A DNA stretch of 64,000 bases, from the NCBI GenBank assembly GCA_034521755.1, contig JAXHMB010000001.1, positions 248,001-312,000 on the forward strand. The letters run 5' to 3'. Shown piece by piece: positions 37,787-46,626 of this stretch. Below the pieces are notes generated by a model that saw only the letters and a list, made by a program, of their open reading frames with translations, was not told the origin of the DNA and did no database searches. The translations under genes were made by a program, and so were the position numbers. Numbering within the stretch: position 1 is the stretch's first letter; each line of letters begins with the position of its first letter. Source of the DNA: JAXHMB01 sp034521755. GTDB taxonomy: Bacteria; Bacteroidota; Rhodothermia; Balneolales; Balneolaceae.

Positions 37787-38037
37787 GCATTTATCTTTGA
37801 GCTTATTATGGCCTTTAATCTGGCGATGTTTCTTACCGGTTCACCGGAAGCGGCTGCTCAGATTGATGCGGAATGAGAGTACTCTATGGCTTTTTAACTG
37901 GTTTTGGCTGGGTTTTCTTTGCTTTGGCCGTCAACAACTTATATGAACAAAGTTCATGGAAGTATATTTGTATCAATGGTGGTTATTGGACTGTAACTTT
38001 CACCGTTATGGGTTTGATAATTCGGGCTTGGAAATAA
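37777..38037 (+). pseudogene. Truncated, frameshifted DUF1761 copy
   Basis: Begins inside the sequence corresponding to base 34950 of the intact DUF1761 gene and follows it to the stop. Near-identical nucleotide runs (CTGGCATTTATCTTTGAGCT; ACCGGTTCACCGGAAGCGGC) show recent duplication. One C is missing at about 37869 (GATGCGGAATGAG against GATGCCGGAATGGG), giving an early stop. The 5' third is absent, replaced by the LytTR fragment. Confidence 0.88.
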
Positions 38038-38138
38038 ATTAATTTATATTTTCGGAGCTAAAAGATGAGATACCTTCGAAAGTTTGGAATTTTTAACTTT
38101 TTATTAAAAACTGAAATTTAAGTTTTTTATTTATTATT

Positions 38139-38675
38139 GTGAAAAGTTCAATTAAAAGAAACAGTTTATTATTCACTGTATTTATCACTATAGTAGTAGT
38201 CACTTCTTTTTACCTAAAAGACAGAGGAGAAAAAGATACCTTATTGGCTATAGACAAAAGTGACGTATTCCCCTCATTTTCTTTGCAGAATATTCAATCA
38301 GAAACCGTCTATTTAGATAATATTTTAGAAGAGAAAAAAGTGGTATGGATTTATTTTTGGACTACTGATTGTGAGTTTTGCCGTCGTGAATTAAGAATGA
38401 TGTCGAGCTTTTATAGTAAATACAAAAAAAATGGCCTTGAAATTCTTGCTATTAATGTTGAAGAAGAAAAAGAGCTCATCAAAGAATACTTAAATCTTTA
38501 TCCGGTACCTTTTAAAGTGCTGATGGACTCTAAGGGTAGTTTGGCTCAAGAGTTAAAAGTTAAAAAATTTCCTACTTCTTTCTTGATTGATAGTACCAGA
38601 ACAGTGCAGGATTTAGATGTGGGTGGTCGAACTAAGATGAAGAAAAAATTGCACAAAAGGCTTTTTGATAAGTGA
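38139..38675 (+). CDS. Diverged TlpA-like thioredoxin paralogue
   Basis: 178 residues, GTG start. Membrane anchor about 9-25, then a thioredoxin fold with motif FWTTDCEFCRREL (Cys78, Cys81) in place of the WCGPC of its paralogue at 35267-35824. The order and spacing of shared residues (YPVPFKVLMDS; PTSFLIDS) show common origin. The CxxC is retained, so redox activity is plausible; the changed residues between the cysteines would alter its potential. It sits right after the broken DUF1761 copy, as expected if both derive from the same duplication, and it is the only duplicated piece still intact. Confidence 0.85.
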   Translation: MKSSIKRNSLLFTVFITIVVVTSFYLKDRGEKDTLLAIDKSDVFPSFSLQNIQSETVYLDNILEEKKVVWIYFWTTDCEFCRRELRMMSSFYSKYKKNGLEILAINVEEEKELIKEYLNLYPVPFKVLMDSKGSLAQELKVKKFPTSFLIDSTRTVQDLDVGGRTKMKKKLHKRLFDK

Positions 38676-38696
38676 TAAAGTCACATATATGTTCTT

Positions 38697-39383
38697 TTAA
38701 AAAGAAAACTTTTTCTTCACTTCATCTTTGTAAGTATTTCCAATAGGAATCTGAGTTTTGTTGATGTTCAGTAAGTTACCTTCCCAAAAATCAACATGCG
38801 GTATGGAAACAATGAATGACCTGTGAACACGTAGGAAATTGCTTCCATTTAATTCTTTTTCAAGTTTTTTAAGGGTACCAAGTGTTACAAACTTTTGGTC
38901 TGAGGTATATATTGATACATAGTCGCCGAGTGATTTGATGTAGTGAATATCTGATATATTTATTCGATAGATTTTGCCATTCGATTTGATATTTATTTTA
39001 CGGTCTTCCAGGTGATCTTTTGTTAGCTTTTCCTTGGCTTTTTCTGTGGCTTTTAAAAAACGCTCGAATGAAAATGGCTTCAATAAATAGTCTATTACAT
39101 CCAGCTCGTAACTTTCAAGGGCATAATCATCATAAGCTGTTGTCAAGATAACTTCCGGAATATCATCGACAGATTTTAAAAAACTAATGCCTGAAAGCTT
39201 GGGCATATTAATGTCCAAAAAGAGGAGATCAACGGAATGCCCTTTTAAAAACTCTATAGCTTCCAGAGCATCGTTACATGAACCAACTGAAGTAAGATTT
39301 GGTGCATCGCTAATATATTGCTTGAGTATTTGCTGGGCCGAGGGCTCATCATCAACAATCAGGCAGCTTATTGAGTTACTCAT
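38697..39383 (-). CDS. LytTR response regulator
   Basis: 228 residues. Receiver domain (1-120) with acidic pocket DDEP (11-14), phospho-acceptor Asp57 in FLDINMP, and Lys in the LLKPFSFER loop; LytTR DNA-binding domain (about 130-228), which recognises pairs of direct repeats. The gene overlaps the kinase gene by 4 bases (39380-39383). It is the regulator of the lipoprotein-kinase-regulator operon and may control the neighbouring TlpA/ABC genes, by position only. Confidence 0.92.
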   Translation of the reverse strand: MSNSISCLIVDDEPSAQQILKQYISDAPNLTSVGSCNDALEAIEFLKGHSVDLLFLDINMPKLSGISFLKSVDDIPEVILTTAYDDYALESYELDVIDYLLKPFSFERFLKATEKAKEKLTKDHLEDRKINIKSNGKIYRINISDIHYIKSLGDYVSIYTSDQKFVTLGTLKKLEKELNGSNFLRVHRSFIVSIPHVDFWEGNLLNINKTQIPIGNTYKDEVKKKFSF

Positions 39384-40426
39384 TGTAATTCAATAGTTAA
39401 ATTTGTGGTATACGTTAAATCATCACTTTGTACCTCAAGTGTATGTTTGTCAGGATATAAAAGCTTCAATCTTTTTTGTGCATTTTCTAATCCAATTCCT
39501 GTTGATTCACTGGGTAATTCGCGATTAACGTCTACGTGGTTGCGGGTGCAAAGGACTAAGCTGCCCTCAGTAATGGTAACTTCTATTGAAATTTCTTCTT
39601 CCTCATTTTTCACACTACCGTGCTTAAAACAGTTTTCGATAAAAACGATCAGTAGAAGAGGGGCAATTTCAAACGAATTATCACTTTCCGAAATCGTAAG
39701 ATTTATCCTTTCCGGGTGTTTAACCCGACTTTTGTACAAGTTGACATACTTTTTGATGTAATCAATCTCTTTTGAAAGCTCAACCTTTTTATTATTCATA
39801 TTTCTAATAGCATAACGCAATAAATCAGACAGTTGAAGAATAGCCGGAGCAGTTTTGGGTGACTGTTGTACAGCTAAAGAGTAAATGTGATTTAGGCTGT
39901 TAAATAGAAAGTGGGGATTAAGCTGCGCCCGCAAAGCCTTTAATTCAACTTCAGCCTGTTCTTTTTTTGCTTCGGCTAGCTCCTGTTTAATTTCTGACTC
40001 TCTGAACCAACTTCTTGAAAGTTGTAGCAAAGTGGTTATACCCACATAGACTATTAAAAATTGAATGATATTAGTCCAGTTAAGGTAAGAGATAAAATAA
40101 AATCCCGGAAAGAGCCAATCCGCCAGGTATCTAAAGGTATAAATGTTGATCCATGTACCTACAACAAGTGTAATGATCAAAAAGATTGCGTAAATAATAT
40201 ATTTTTGCTTAGCCAGAAATCCTGGAATTAGAAAAAAGCTGTTAATACAAACTACGCACAGCAGGCTTATATGGAATAGGATGGTGTAGATGACATCAAT
40301 GGAGGAGACCTCATTCTGGTAAGCAAAGTACCGGCTTAGGATGAGAACAGATATCCCCCAAAAAAGAACATACTGAAGCCATCTTTTGAAGGGTACTGCA
40401 CGTATTTTTTGCTTAATAGCTGTCAT
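39380..40426 (-). CDS. LytS-type sensor histidine kinase
   Basis: 348 residues. Four transmembrane helices (about 18-36, 45-68, 77-98, 115-135) with short loops form the sensor; a helical linker leads to the His_kinase (PF06580) domain with LRAQLNPHFLFNSLNH (His172 as acceptor), then a HATPase domain with LLLIVFIENCFKHG (N-box) and ESTGIGLENAQKRL. It signals to the LytTR regulator encoded next. Stop and start codons overlap by 4 bases at both sides, so the three genes are tightly coupled. Confidence 0.93.
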   Translation of the reverse strand: MTAIKQKIRAVPFKRWLQYVLFWGISVLILSRYFAYQNEVSSIDVIYTILFHISLLCVVCINSFFLIPGFLAKQKYIIYAIFLIITLVVGTWINIYTFRYLADWLFPGFYFISYLNWTNIIQFLIVYVGITTLLQLSRSWFRESEIKQELAEAKKEQAEVELKALRAQLNPHFLFNSLNHIYSLAVQQSPKTAPAILQLSDLLRYAIRNMNNKKVELSKEIDYIKKYVNLYKSRVKHPERINLTISESDNSFEIAPLLLIVFIENCFKHGSVKNEEEEISIEVTITEGSLVLCTRNHVDVNRELPSESTGIGLENAQKRLKLLYPDKHTLEVQSDDLTYTTNLTIELQ

Positions 40427-41097
40427 TCTAAAGGTTGCTTATAATAGGTATGAGTATCGCCATAAGCGGCGTCTTCTTTTCCATATTTAAGGATAAATTT
40501 TTGTAATTCCTTGCTTGAAGCTGTTAATAACAAGTTTTCACCAGAGTATTCATGCTTTATCCTTATTTGTTGTTCCTTAATGAGATTTTTTATGAAACTT
40601 GTCTTGAATTCATAAAGGATAATCTGTTCCTCCTTAATTTCTATCTTAACAAAAACGTGTGTGGGAAAACGAAAGGCATCTTCTTCAAAAATTCTGATTT
40701 TATAGAGATCCAGATAATATTCCGAGTTTAATTTTACCAGCCCGCCATAATAGAGCTCTTTAAAGTCTTCTTCGCCCGCCTTTGCAATGTAATATAAGTT
40801 TTCCTGGTCCTTATCACGTAAATCACGGGCATCTTTTCTAATATCTTCAAGACTGGCTGCTTCTTCGGTACTATCGTTACCAAATGTATAAATTTGCCGA
40901 GGAATTCTGCTTGGATTATTCAGAGCATCATGAGCACTAAAAACATAGTAGGTATCGCCATTATTTGAGGACCAGGCTCCGGCCAGTTCTTCATGAAGGG
41001 TAAGATCATTATTTTCATATAATGGGTGTACAGATGGAACTCCACAACCTGTTAAGGCGACTGAAATAATGATAAGTATGAATGCTAAGTTTTTCAT
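40423..41097 (-). CDS. Hypothetical lipoprotein, first gene of the kinase operon
   Basis: 224 residues. Signal peptide with lipobox ALTGC (Cys18) indicates a lipoprotein. The rest is a mix of strands and charged loops with no family I recognise. The gene overlaps the sensor kinase by 4 bases (40423-40426), so it may act as an accessory sensor that feeds the kinase, an inference from coupling only. Confidence 0.7.
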   Translation of the reverse strand: MKNLAFILIIISVALTGCGVPSVHPLYENNDLTLHEELAGAWSSNNGDTYYVFSAHDALNNPSRIPRQIYTFGNDSTEEAASLEDIRKDARDLRDKDQENLYYIAKAGEEDFKELYYGGLVKLNSEYYLDLYKIRIFEEDAFRFPTHVFVKIEIKEEQIILYEFKTSFIKNLIKEQQIRIKHEYSGENLLLTASSKELQKFILKYGKEDAAYGDTHTYYKQPLE

Positions 41098-41203
41098 AAT
41101 TGGGTGAATTCGTTTTGGTTCAACACCAACTAAGCCAATTTACATTAGCCGAAAAACTATTTTCGATGAAATGTTCTTATTTTTCGATGAACTATAATTT
41201 TGC

Positions 41204-41818
41204 TCATTTATCAAGGTTCAAATTAAGATCTACTTGGTTATATTTTCTGAAATAGAGTGGAATAGAAAGGGCAAATAAATAACACAATATGCCAATTAAA
41301 GTGAATAATACACCAAATGTAATATCGCTTTCGAGCATATTCCAGCGCACTAATAAATTGTACCAGTCGTGAGATTCTTTAGATAAACCACCTATAAGAG
41401 GAAGTTGACGAGCACCTCCGTCTGCAGCATAAAAAGCTACATCAATAAAACTGAATCCCAGCATATACCACGAAAGCTGTATGCCAATCTTTATTTTGTT
41501 AAACCAGAAGTAAGTTAAAATCATGAGTGGCAGAATGATTTGAAACAAAGAGCCACCCAGAATGGTAAGTGTTCGAATTCCCAAGAATCCAAAAAAAGTA
41601 TGCCCGGCTTCATGAGTAATCAACAGGAAATTGTCTAACAGGAAGTTGATAAAGTTGATGGGAAAAGGAAACTCATAGCTGATAGCAAAGAAGATATTAT
41701 AATTGAGCGTCCAGTAGCTTTGATGTACAGAGTAGATAATAAATGGAATAAGCAGTAGGGAACACCACCATTTCCTCAGAAGAGGGAGAGCTTTGGTTTT
41801 TATGTTTTCCCAATTCAT
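41204..41818 (-). CDS. Polytopic membrane protein with HEAGH motif, M50-like
   Basis: 204 residues, five or six hydrophobic segments. The motif LLITHEAGHTFFGFLG (about 65-80) is an HExxH zinc site placed in a transmembrane helix, as in site-2 (M50) proteases; a later segment LGFSFIDVAFYAADGG (about 120-135) may give the third ligand. Site-2 proteases release membrane-bound transcription factors. The small size and weak remainder make this a probable but unproven M50 relative. The start overlaps the stop of the upstream glycosyltransferase (TAATG). Confidence 0.55.
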   Translation of the reverse strand: MNWENIKTKALPLLRKWWCSLLLIPFIIYSVHQSYWTLNYNIFFAISYEFPFPINFINFLLDNFLLITHEAGHTFFGFLGIRTLTILGGSLFQIILPLMILTYFWFNKIKIGIQLSWYMLGFSFIDVAFYAADGGARQLPLIGGLSKESHDWYNLLVRWNMLESDITFGVLFTLIGILCYLFALSIPLYFRKYNQVDLNLNLDK

Positions 41819-42843
41819 TATTCTCTTTTCAGTTCACTGAAAGTTTTTTTACCACTTACAAAAAACTGCCAAACCACACTATCTTGAAACATTGTTTTTG
41901 GATTGGAATATACGGTTCTGGAATCCTGCAGTTTTTTTCGTTTTACATGTGTTTTTCTCCAGGACTTGTAAAAATGAATGTGTGCTTTAAAAATAGCACC
42001 AAAGTTTTTCGTATTTCCCGATACTAATTCTTTGCAGGCAGCAATTCCATCCAGTTTAAGTCGCAGTAAAAACCGCCATATTAAACTTCCAGATTCATAG
42101 TTCTTCCAAAGCATTTTCAGGTTATTACGGTAATTGTAATAGGTTTTGCGAGGAGAGTTCATAGGTAAAGAGCCGCCTCCAAGATGATATACTACGCTAT
42201 CGGGACAATAATGTACTTCATGCCCGTGATTCCATAACCTCCAGCAAAGGTCAATTTCTTCCATATGGAATTCAAAATCCTCATCGAAGCCACCCAGTTC
42301 TTCAAATACTGATTTTTTGATAGCTAATGCTGCACCACTCGCCCAAAAAATGGGGGAGGCTTTGTCATATTGTTGCTCATCCTTTTCGACAACATCAAAT
42401 ATACGTCCCCTGCAGAAAGGATATCCATATTTATCAATGAATCCACCGGCAGCACCGGCATATTCAAAGAACTCGGGCTCTTGATAAGATCTTAGCTTTG
42501 GCTGTATAGCAGCAACGTGATCATGAGTGTCAAAATAGTTATTCAATGCTGAAAGCCAATCAGAGTCTACTTTCACATCATTATTCAAGAAGATCAATAT
42601 TTCTCCTTCAGCATAGGGGACAGCCCGGTTATTACCCCCACAATACCCGTAATTTTGGTCAAAGGACGCTATTTTTACTCCCGGATACATCTGCTTGACC
42701 CATTGTTTAGATCCGTCCTCGGAAGCATTATCAGCAAGTATAATTTCAAAACTTTCATAGTTGGAATTTACCACACTTGGTAAAAATTCTTGCAGGTGGT
42801 GCAAGGCATTCCATGAAACTATGATGATACTGAAGTGGGGCAT
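41818..42843 (-). CDS. Family 2 glycosyltransferase
   Basis: 341 residues, GT-A fold: SIIIVSWNALHHLQEFLPSV (about 5-24), EIILADNASEDGS, LNNDVKVDSDWL (metal-binding D-x-D-like region) and the acceptor-side EIDLCWRLWNHGHEVHYCPD, followed by a basic C-terminal helix. The family transfers sugar from nucleotide donors in polysaccharide or glycolipid synthesis. The acceptor is unknown. No membrane helix is evident, so it is cytoplasmic or peripheral. Confidence 0.88.
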   Translation of the reverse strand: MPHFSIIIVSWNALHHLQEFLPSVVNSNYESFEIILADNASEDGSKQWVKQMYPGVKIASFDQNYGYCGGNNRAVPYAEGEILIFLNNDVKVDSDWLSALNNYFDTHDHVAAIQPKLRSYQEPEFFEYAGAAGGFIDKYGYPFCRGRIFDVVEKDEQQYDKASPIFWASGAALAIKKSVFEELGGFDEDFEFHMEEIDLCWRLWNHGHEVHYCPDSVVYHLGGGSLPMNSPRKTYYNYRNNLKMLWKNYESGSLIWRFLLRLKLDGIAACKELVSGNTKNFGAIFKAHIHFYKSWRKTHVKRKKLQDSRTVYSNPKTMFQDSVVWQFFVSGKKTFSELKRE

Positions 42844-42977
42844 GAACTGTTTATAACTGACTATTTAATAGATATAACAAAATAAATCGCTGTTAGCAGT
42901 AATTGCTATTTACATAAGCAAAAAACATCCCTATAATTTGTGAATTGAGACAAAGCAAAGATGTGAAAGATTCAATT

Positions 42978-43482
42978 ATGATCAAAGTTGGATTAATATC
43001 GGATACCCATAACTACCTGGACCCTCAGGTTTTTGAATATTTCGAGGACAGGGATGAGATTTGGCATGCCGGTGATTTTGGAAATCTTGGCATCGCTGAT
43101 CAGCTTGAAGCCGTTGCACCACTGACAGGGGTATATGGCAATATTGACGGTCAGGACATTCGCAAAGAATTTCCTCTTCATCAGCGCTTTACAAAAGAAG
43201 GTATTAATTTTTGGATGACGCATATTGGGGGGACATTGGGACGTTATTGTCTCCCAATACGTGAAGAGATAGAAAACAACCCCCCGGATGTATTTCATTT
43301 GTGGTCACTCTCACATTTTGAAAGTAGGGCGGGACCAAGAAAAAAATAAAATGTTATTCATAAATCCGGGTGCGGCAGGCAAGCAGGGCCTTCAGGTATA
43401 TCGCACATGTGTTCGTTTTGAAATTGAGGATGGCCGAATCCACAATATGGAAGCAATCAATTTGGGAAAACAGGGTGAATAG
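42978..43482 (+). CDS. YfcE/MJ0936-type phosphodiesterase, one frameshift
   Basis: About 168 residues joined from two frames. From ATG 42978: MIKVGLISDTHNYLDPQVFE, HAGDFGN, GVYGNIDGQDIRKEFP, FWMTHIGG; then, dropping one base near 43300, ICGHSHILKV and LFINPGAAG. All metal ligands of the small calcineurin-like family (D-x-H, GD, GN, H, GHxH) are present. It hydrolyses phosphodiesters. The longer frame from 42945 adds residues with no support; the ATG at 42978 fits the conserved N-terminus. Confidence 0.82.
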
Positions 43483-43490
43483 AATAAATG

Positions 43491-44972
43491 CTACTCATAT
43501 CTTTCAATAAGTTCTGCTGCATGAAAAGCTGATAGTGTAACAAGTGGGATTCCTCCGCCCGGATGCGTGCTTCCACCAACCAAATACAGGTTGTCAATTT
43601 CTCTGCTTTTATTTTTGGGACGCAAGAAAGCTGATAATTTATTGTTTGATGAGGTTCCGTAAATACTGCCTTTATTAGAGCGATACTTTTTGTAAAAATC
43701 TACCGGTGTGATGTATTCCTCAACCTGAATATGATCACTCAGCTTTTCCAACCCACGTTCTTCCAGAATTTGTATAATCTTTTGAGCATAACTTTCCCTA
43801 TTTATTTGCCAATCCCATTCATCACTTAAATAAGGTGCATTTACCAATATGAATAAGTTAGAACCGCCATCAGGAGCATGCGAAGAATTGCTTTTTGAGG
43901 TGTTGGCTACGTATATAGTGGGATCATCCGGCATCACTTTATCTTTGAAAATTTGTTGAAACTCTTTTTTATAATCAGAGCTGAAGAAGATGTTGTGATG
44001 GTCAAGCTGTTCAAATTCTTTTTCTACACCTAACAACAATACAAATCCCGAACAGGAAGGTTCAAGCTTTTCAATTAGTTGAGCCTTGTTATTTGATACG
44101 ACACTATCGGAGAGTAGCTGAAGGTATGTTTCGGAAGCATCACTGTTGGAAATGATAATATCTGAATCAAATTGGTTCTTATTTATGTCAACTAGTGCAC
44201 AAGCTTTACCATTTTGCACTTCAATTTTTTTGATTTCCCGGTTATACCTGATTTCTACATCAAGTTCACCTGCCAGCTTTTTAAGACCCTTGATAAGATT
44301 ATACATACCACCGTTGATGTAATAACCACCCAAGGAGAGTTCAACATGAGGTATCACATTTAATGTAGCCGGAGCCTGGTAAGGAGATGACCCATTATAT
44401 GTTGAGAAGCGTTTAAAAAATTGCTGTAAGTAAGGAGAGGTAAAGGTATTATCGACCCGCTCAGCAACCGTTTTAAATGCATCAATACGCAGGACATCAG
44501 TCAGTCTCATCGAAACCAAATCGGACCAGTTATAAAGCGGATTCTCTAAAAAAGCATCTTTGGTTTTCTGGTAAAGGCTTGCAGAATATTTAAGAAAATT
44601 ATTATAGGCCTCTTCATCTTGTGGGGCAAACTCTCGGATTTGTTCGAGATTTTTTTCATGATTTTGATAGCAATAAAAAATCTGTCCGTCCTTATAAAAG
44701 TATTTACAGATAGGTTCTACCGGACAGATATTGATGTAGTCTTCAAGGTTTTTATTAACCTCGTCAAAAAGTCGTTCTAAAATAAATGGCATCGTCAAAA
44801 GGGAGGGACCGGTATCAAATTTGTACCCGTTTATTTTAAGCTGATTTATTTTACCACCCGGGTTATCATTTTTTTCAAAAATTGTGACCTCATGTCCTTT
44901 ACTGGCCAGCAGACATGAAACAGCTAAGCCACCCAGGCCTGCGCCAATCACAGAAATCCTTTTTTTACTCAT
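43491..44972 (-). CDS. CrtI-family carotenoid desaturase
   Basis: 493 residues from ATG 44972. FAD-binding Rossmann motif ISVIGAGLGGLAVSCLLASK (about 5-24), then GGKINQLKINGYKFDTGPSL and the C-terminal FAD contact NLYLVGGSTHPGGGIPLVTLS. This belongs to the phytoene/neurosporene desaturase family and could act as CrtI, or as CrtD in acyclic carotenoid synthesis. A TTG at 45017 would add 15 residues without homology. It is divergent from the S10 peptidase gene. No other carotenoid gene is in the window. Confidence 0.86.
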   Translation of the reverse strand: MSKKRISVIGAGLGGLAVSCLLASKGHEVTIFEKNDNPGGKINQLKINGYKFDTGPSLLTMPFILERLFDEVNKNLEDYINICPVEPICKYFYKDGQIFYCYQNHEKNLEQIREFAPQDEEAYNNFLKYSASLYQKTKDAFLENPLYNWSDLVSMRLTDVLRIDAFKTVAERVDNTFTSPYLQQFFKRFSTYNGSSPYQAPATLNVIPHVELSLGGYYINGGMYNLIKGLKKLAGELDVEIRYNREIKKIEVQNGKACALVDINKNQFDSDIIISNSDASETYLQLLSDSVVSNNKAQLIEKLEPSCSGFVLLLGVEKEFEQLDHHNIFFSSDYKKEFQQIFKDKVMPDDPTIYVANTSKSNSSHAPDGGSNLFILVNAPYLSDEWDWQINRESYAQKIIQILEERGLEKLSDHIQVEEYITPVDFYKKYRSNKGSIYGTSSNNKLSAFLRPKNKSREIDNLYLVGGSTHPGGGIPLVTLSAFHAAELIERYE

Positions 44973-45111
44973 ATCTTTAACAAACTTTGATAAATTTGGT
45001 GGCCCTTTACTTTGCAAGTGCTAAAGCCTGAAACTATATTCATTACAATTCAAAGTAGGAAAAACAAATCTGCTGCCAAACATTCCGGCTTAACTAAATT
45101 AGATTTTCATT

Positions 45112-46626
45112 ATGAAACGAATTAACAGCGTCCCTGCTAAACTCAGTATGATAATATTAGGTCTTTTTCTGGCCTTGAGCTTCCAGCAAGTTGAAGCTCA
45201 GGACAAGAATATGGTTTCTATCCCGGTAGATGAATCTACGACAACCAATCATGAGGTTACCATAAAAGGACAGAAAATCTCCTACAGCACAACAGTGGGA
45301 AATCAGCCGGTCTGGGATGAGGACGGGAAACCTATCGCGTCTTTATTTTATACTTACTACGAGCGTACCGATATTGATGACAAGCGCCGACGACCTCTGG
45401 TCATTTCTTTTAATGGCGGACCCGGCTCAGCTTCCCTTTGGATGCACCTTGGATACACAGGTCCCAAAAAACTCCGGATTGATAATGAAGGGTATCCCAT
45501 TCAGCCATATGGAGTTGAGGATAATCATGATTCAATTCTGGATGTGGCAGATATCATTTACGTAAACCCTGTAAATACCGGTTTCTCCCGCATTCTTGAT
45601 AAAGAAGTGGACCGTGAAACGTTCTTTGGTGTGAATGCTGATATTGAATACCTGGCAGATTGGATTGATACGTTTGTATCGCGGCAAAACCGTTGGAGCT
45701 CACCTAAATACCTGATCGGTGAAAGTTATGGAACCACTCGAGTGGCAGGGCTGGCCGGACAACTGCAAGGCAGAAATTGGATGTATTTAAATGGAGTAAT
45801 TTTGGTTTCACCCACCGGCTTGGGAGTAGATCGCGATGGGCCTGTAGGTGATGCTTTGACACTGCCCTATTTTACTGCAACAGCCTGGTATCATAATGCC
45901 TTAAACAGCGAACTGCAGCAGCAAGATTTGATGGAAATTTTGCCTGAAGCTGAAGAATTTACGATTCAAGAATTTATTCCGGCTTTAGTTAAGGGTGGGG
46001 CACTTTCTGATGAACGCAGAAATGAAATTGCTGAAAAAGCCGCATACTATTCAGGGCTATCAAAACAGGATTTTCTGGATCACAATCTCAGGGTGTCTAC
46101 CTCTTATTTTTGGAAAGATCTATTACGAGATCAAGAGTTAACTATAGGACGGCTGGATTCTCGTTATCGTGGAATGGATCGTGAAAATGCCGGAACCAGA
46201 TATGACTTCGATCCGGCACTTACTTCTTGGAATCACGCATTTGCACCTGCTATAAATCATTATTTAAGAGATCAGCTTGGATATGAAACCGATCTGCGTT
46301 ATTGGCTTTTTGGCTCGGTTCATCCCTGGGATCGATCAGGTAATAATACCGGTGAAAATCTTCGCGAAGCGATGGCACAAAACCCATTTTTGCATGTAAT
46401 GGTACAGTCGGGTTATTATGACGGAGGTACGCCATATTTCGATGCTAAGTACACGATGTGGAATATGGACCCATCCGGTAAGCTGCAGGATCGCATGCGA
46501 TTTGAGGGCTATAGAAGCGGACACATGATGTATCTACGCAACGAAGACATCAAAACATCGAATGAACATATCCGGGAGTTTATTATAAACTCGATTCCAG
46601 AGGAGGGAAGTCCGGCTAAGTATTAA
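45112..46626 (+). CDS. Secreted S10 serine carboxypeptidase
   Basis: 504 residues. Signal peptide about 1-30 (LGLFLALSFQQVEA/Q). The oxyanion stretch is PLVISFNGGPGSASLW (96-110), the nucleophile is in LIGESYGTTR (Ser205), and the histidine is in YRSGHMMYLR near the C-terminus. Length and motif order match bacterial S10 peptidases, which trim C-terminal residues in the periplasm or outside the cell. The stop shares TTAA with the stop of the convergent rlmD. Confidence 0.9.
   Translation: MKRINSVPAKLSMIILGLFLALSFQQVEAQDKNMVSIPVDESTTTNHEVTIKGQKISYSTTVGNQPVWDEDGKPIASLFYTYYERTDIDDKRRRPLVISFNGGPGSASLWMHLGYTGPKKLRIDNEGYPIQPYGVEDNHDSILDVADIIYVNPVNTGFSRILDKEVDRETFFGVNADIEYLADWIDTFVSRQNRWSSPKYLIGESYGTTRVAGLAGQLQGRNWMYLNGVILVSPTGLGVDRDGPVGDALTLPYFTATAWYHNALNSELQQQDLMEILPEAEEFTIQEFIPALVKGGALSDERRNEIAEKAAYYSGLSKQDFLDHNLRVSTSYFWKDLLRDQELTIGRLDSRYRGMDRENAGTRYDFDPALTSWNHAFAPAINHYLRDQLGYETDLRYWLFGSVHPWDRSGNNTGENLREAMAQNPFLHVMVQSGYYDGGTPYFDAKYTMWNMDPSGKLQDRMRFEGYRSGHMMYLRNEDIKTSNEHIREFIINSIPEEGSPAKY

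Noticed and set aside
44973..45017. TTG start for the carotenoid desaturase adding 15 residues
   Set aside because: The extra residues precede the conserved FAD motif without homology; ATG 44972 fits the family.
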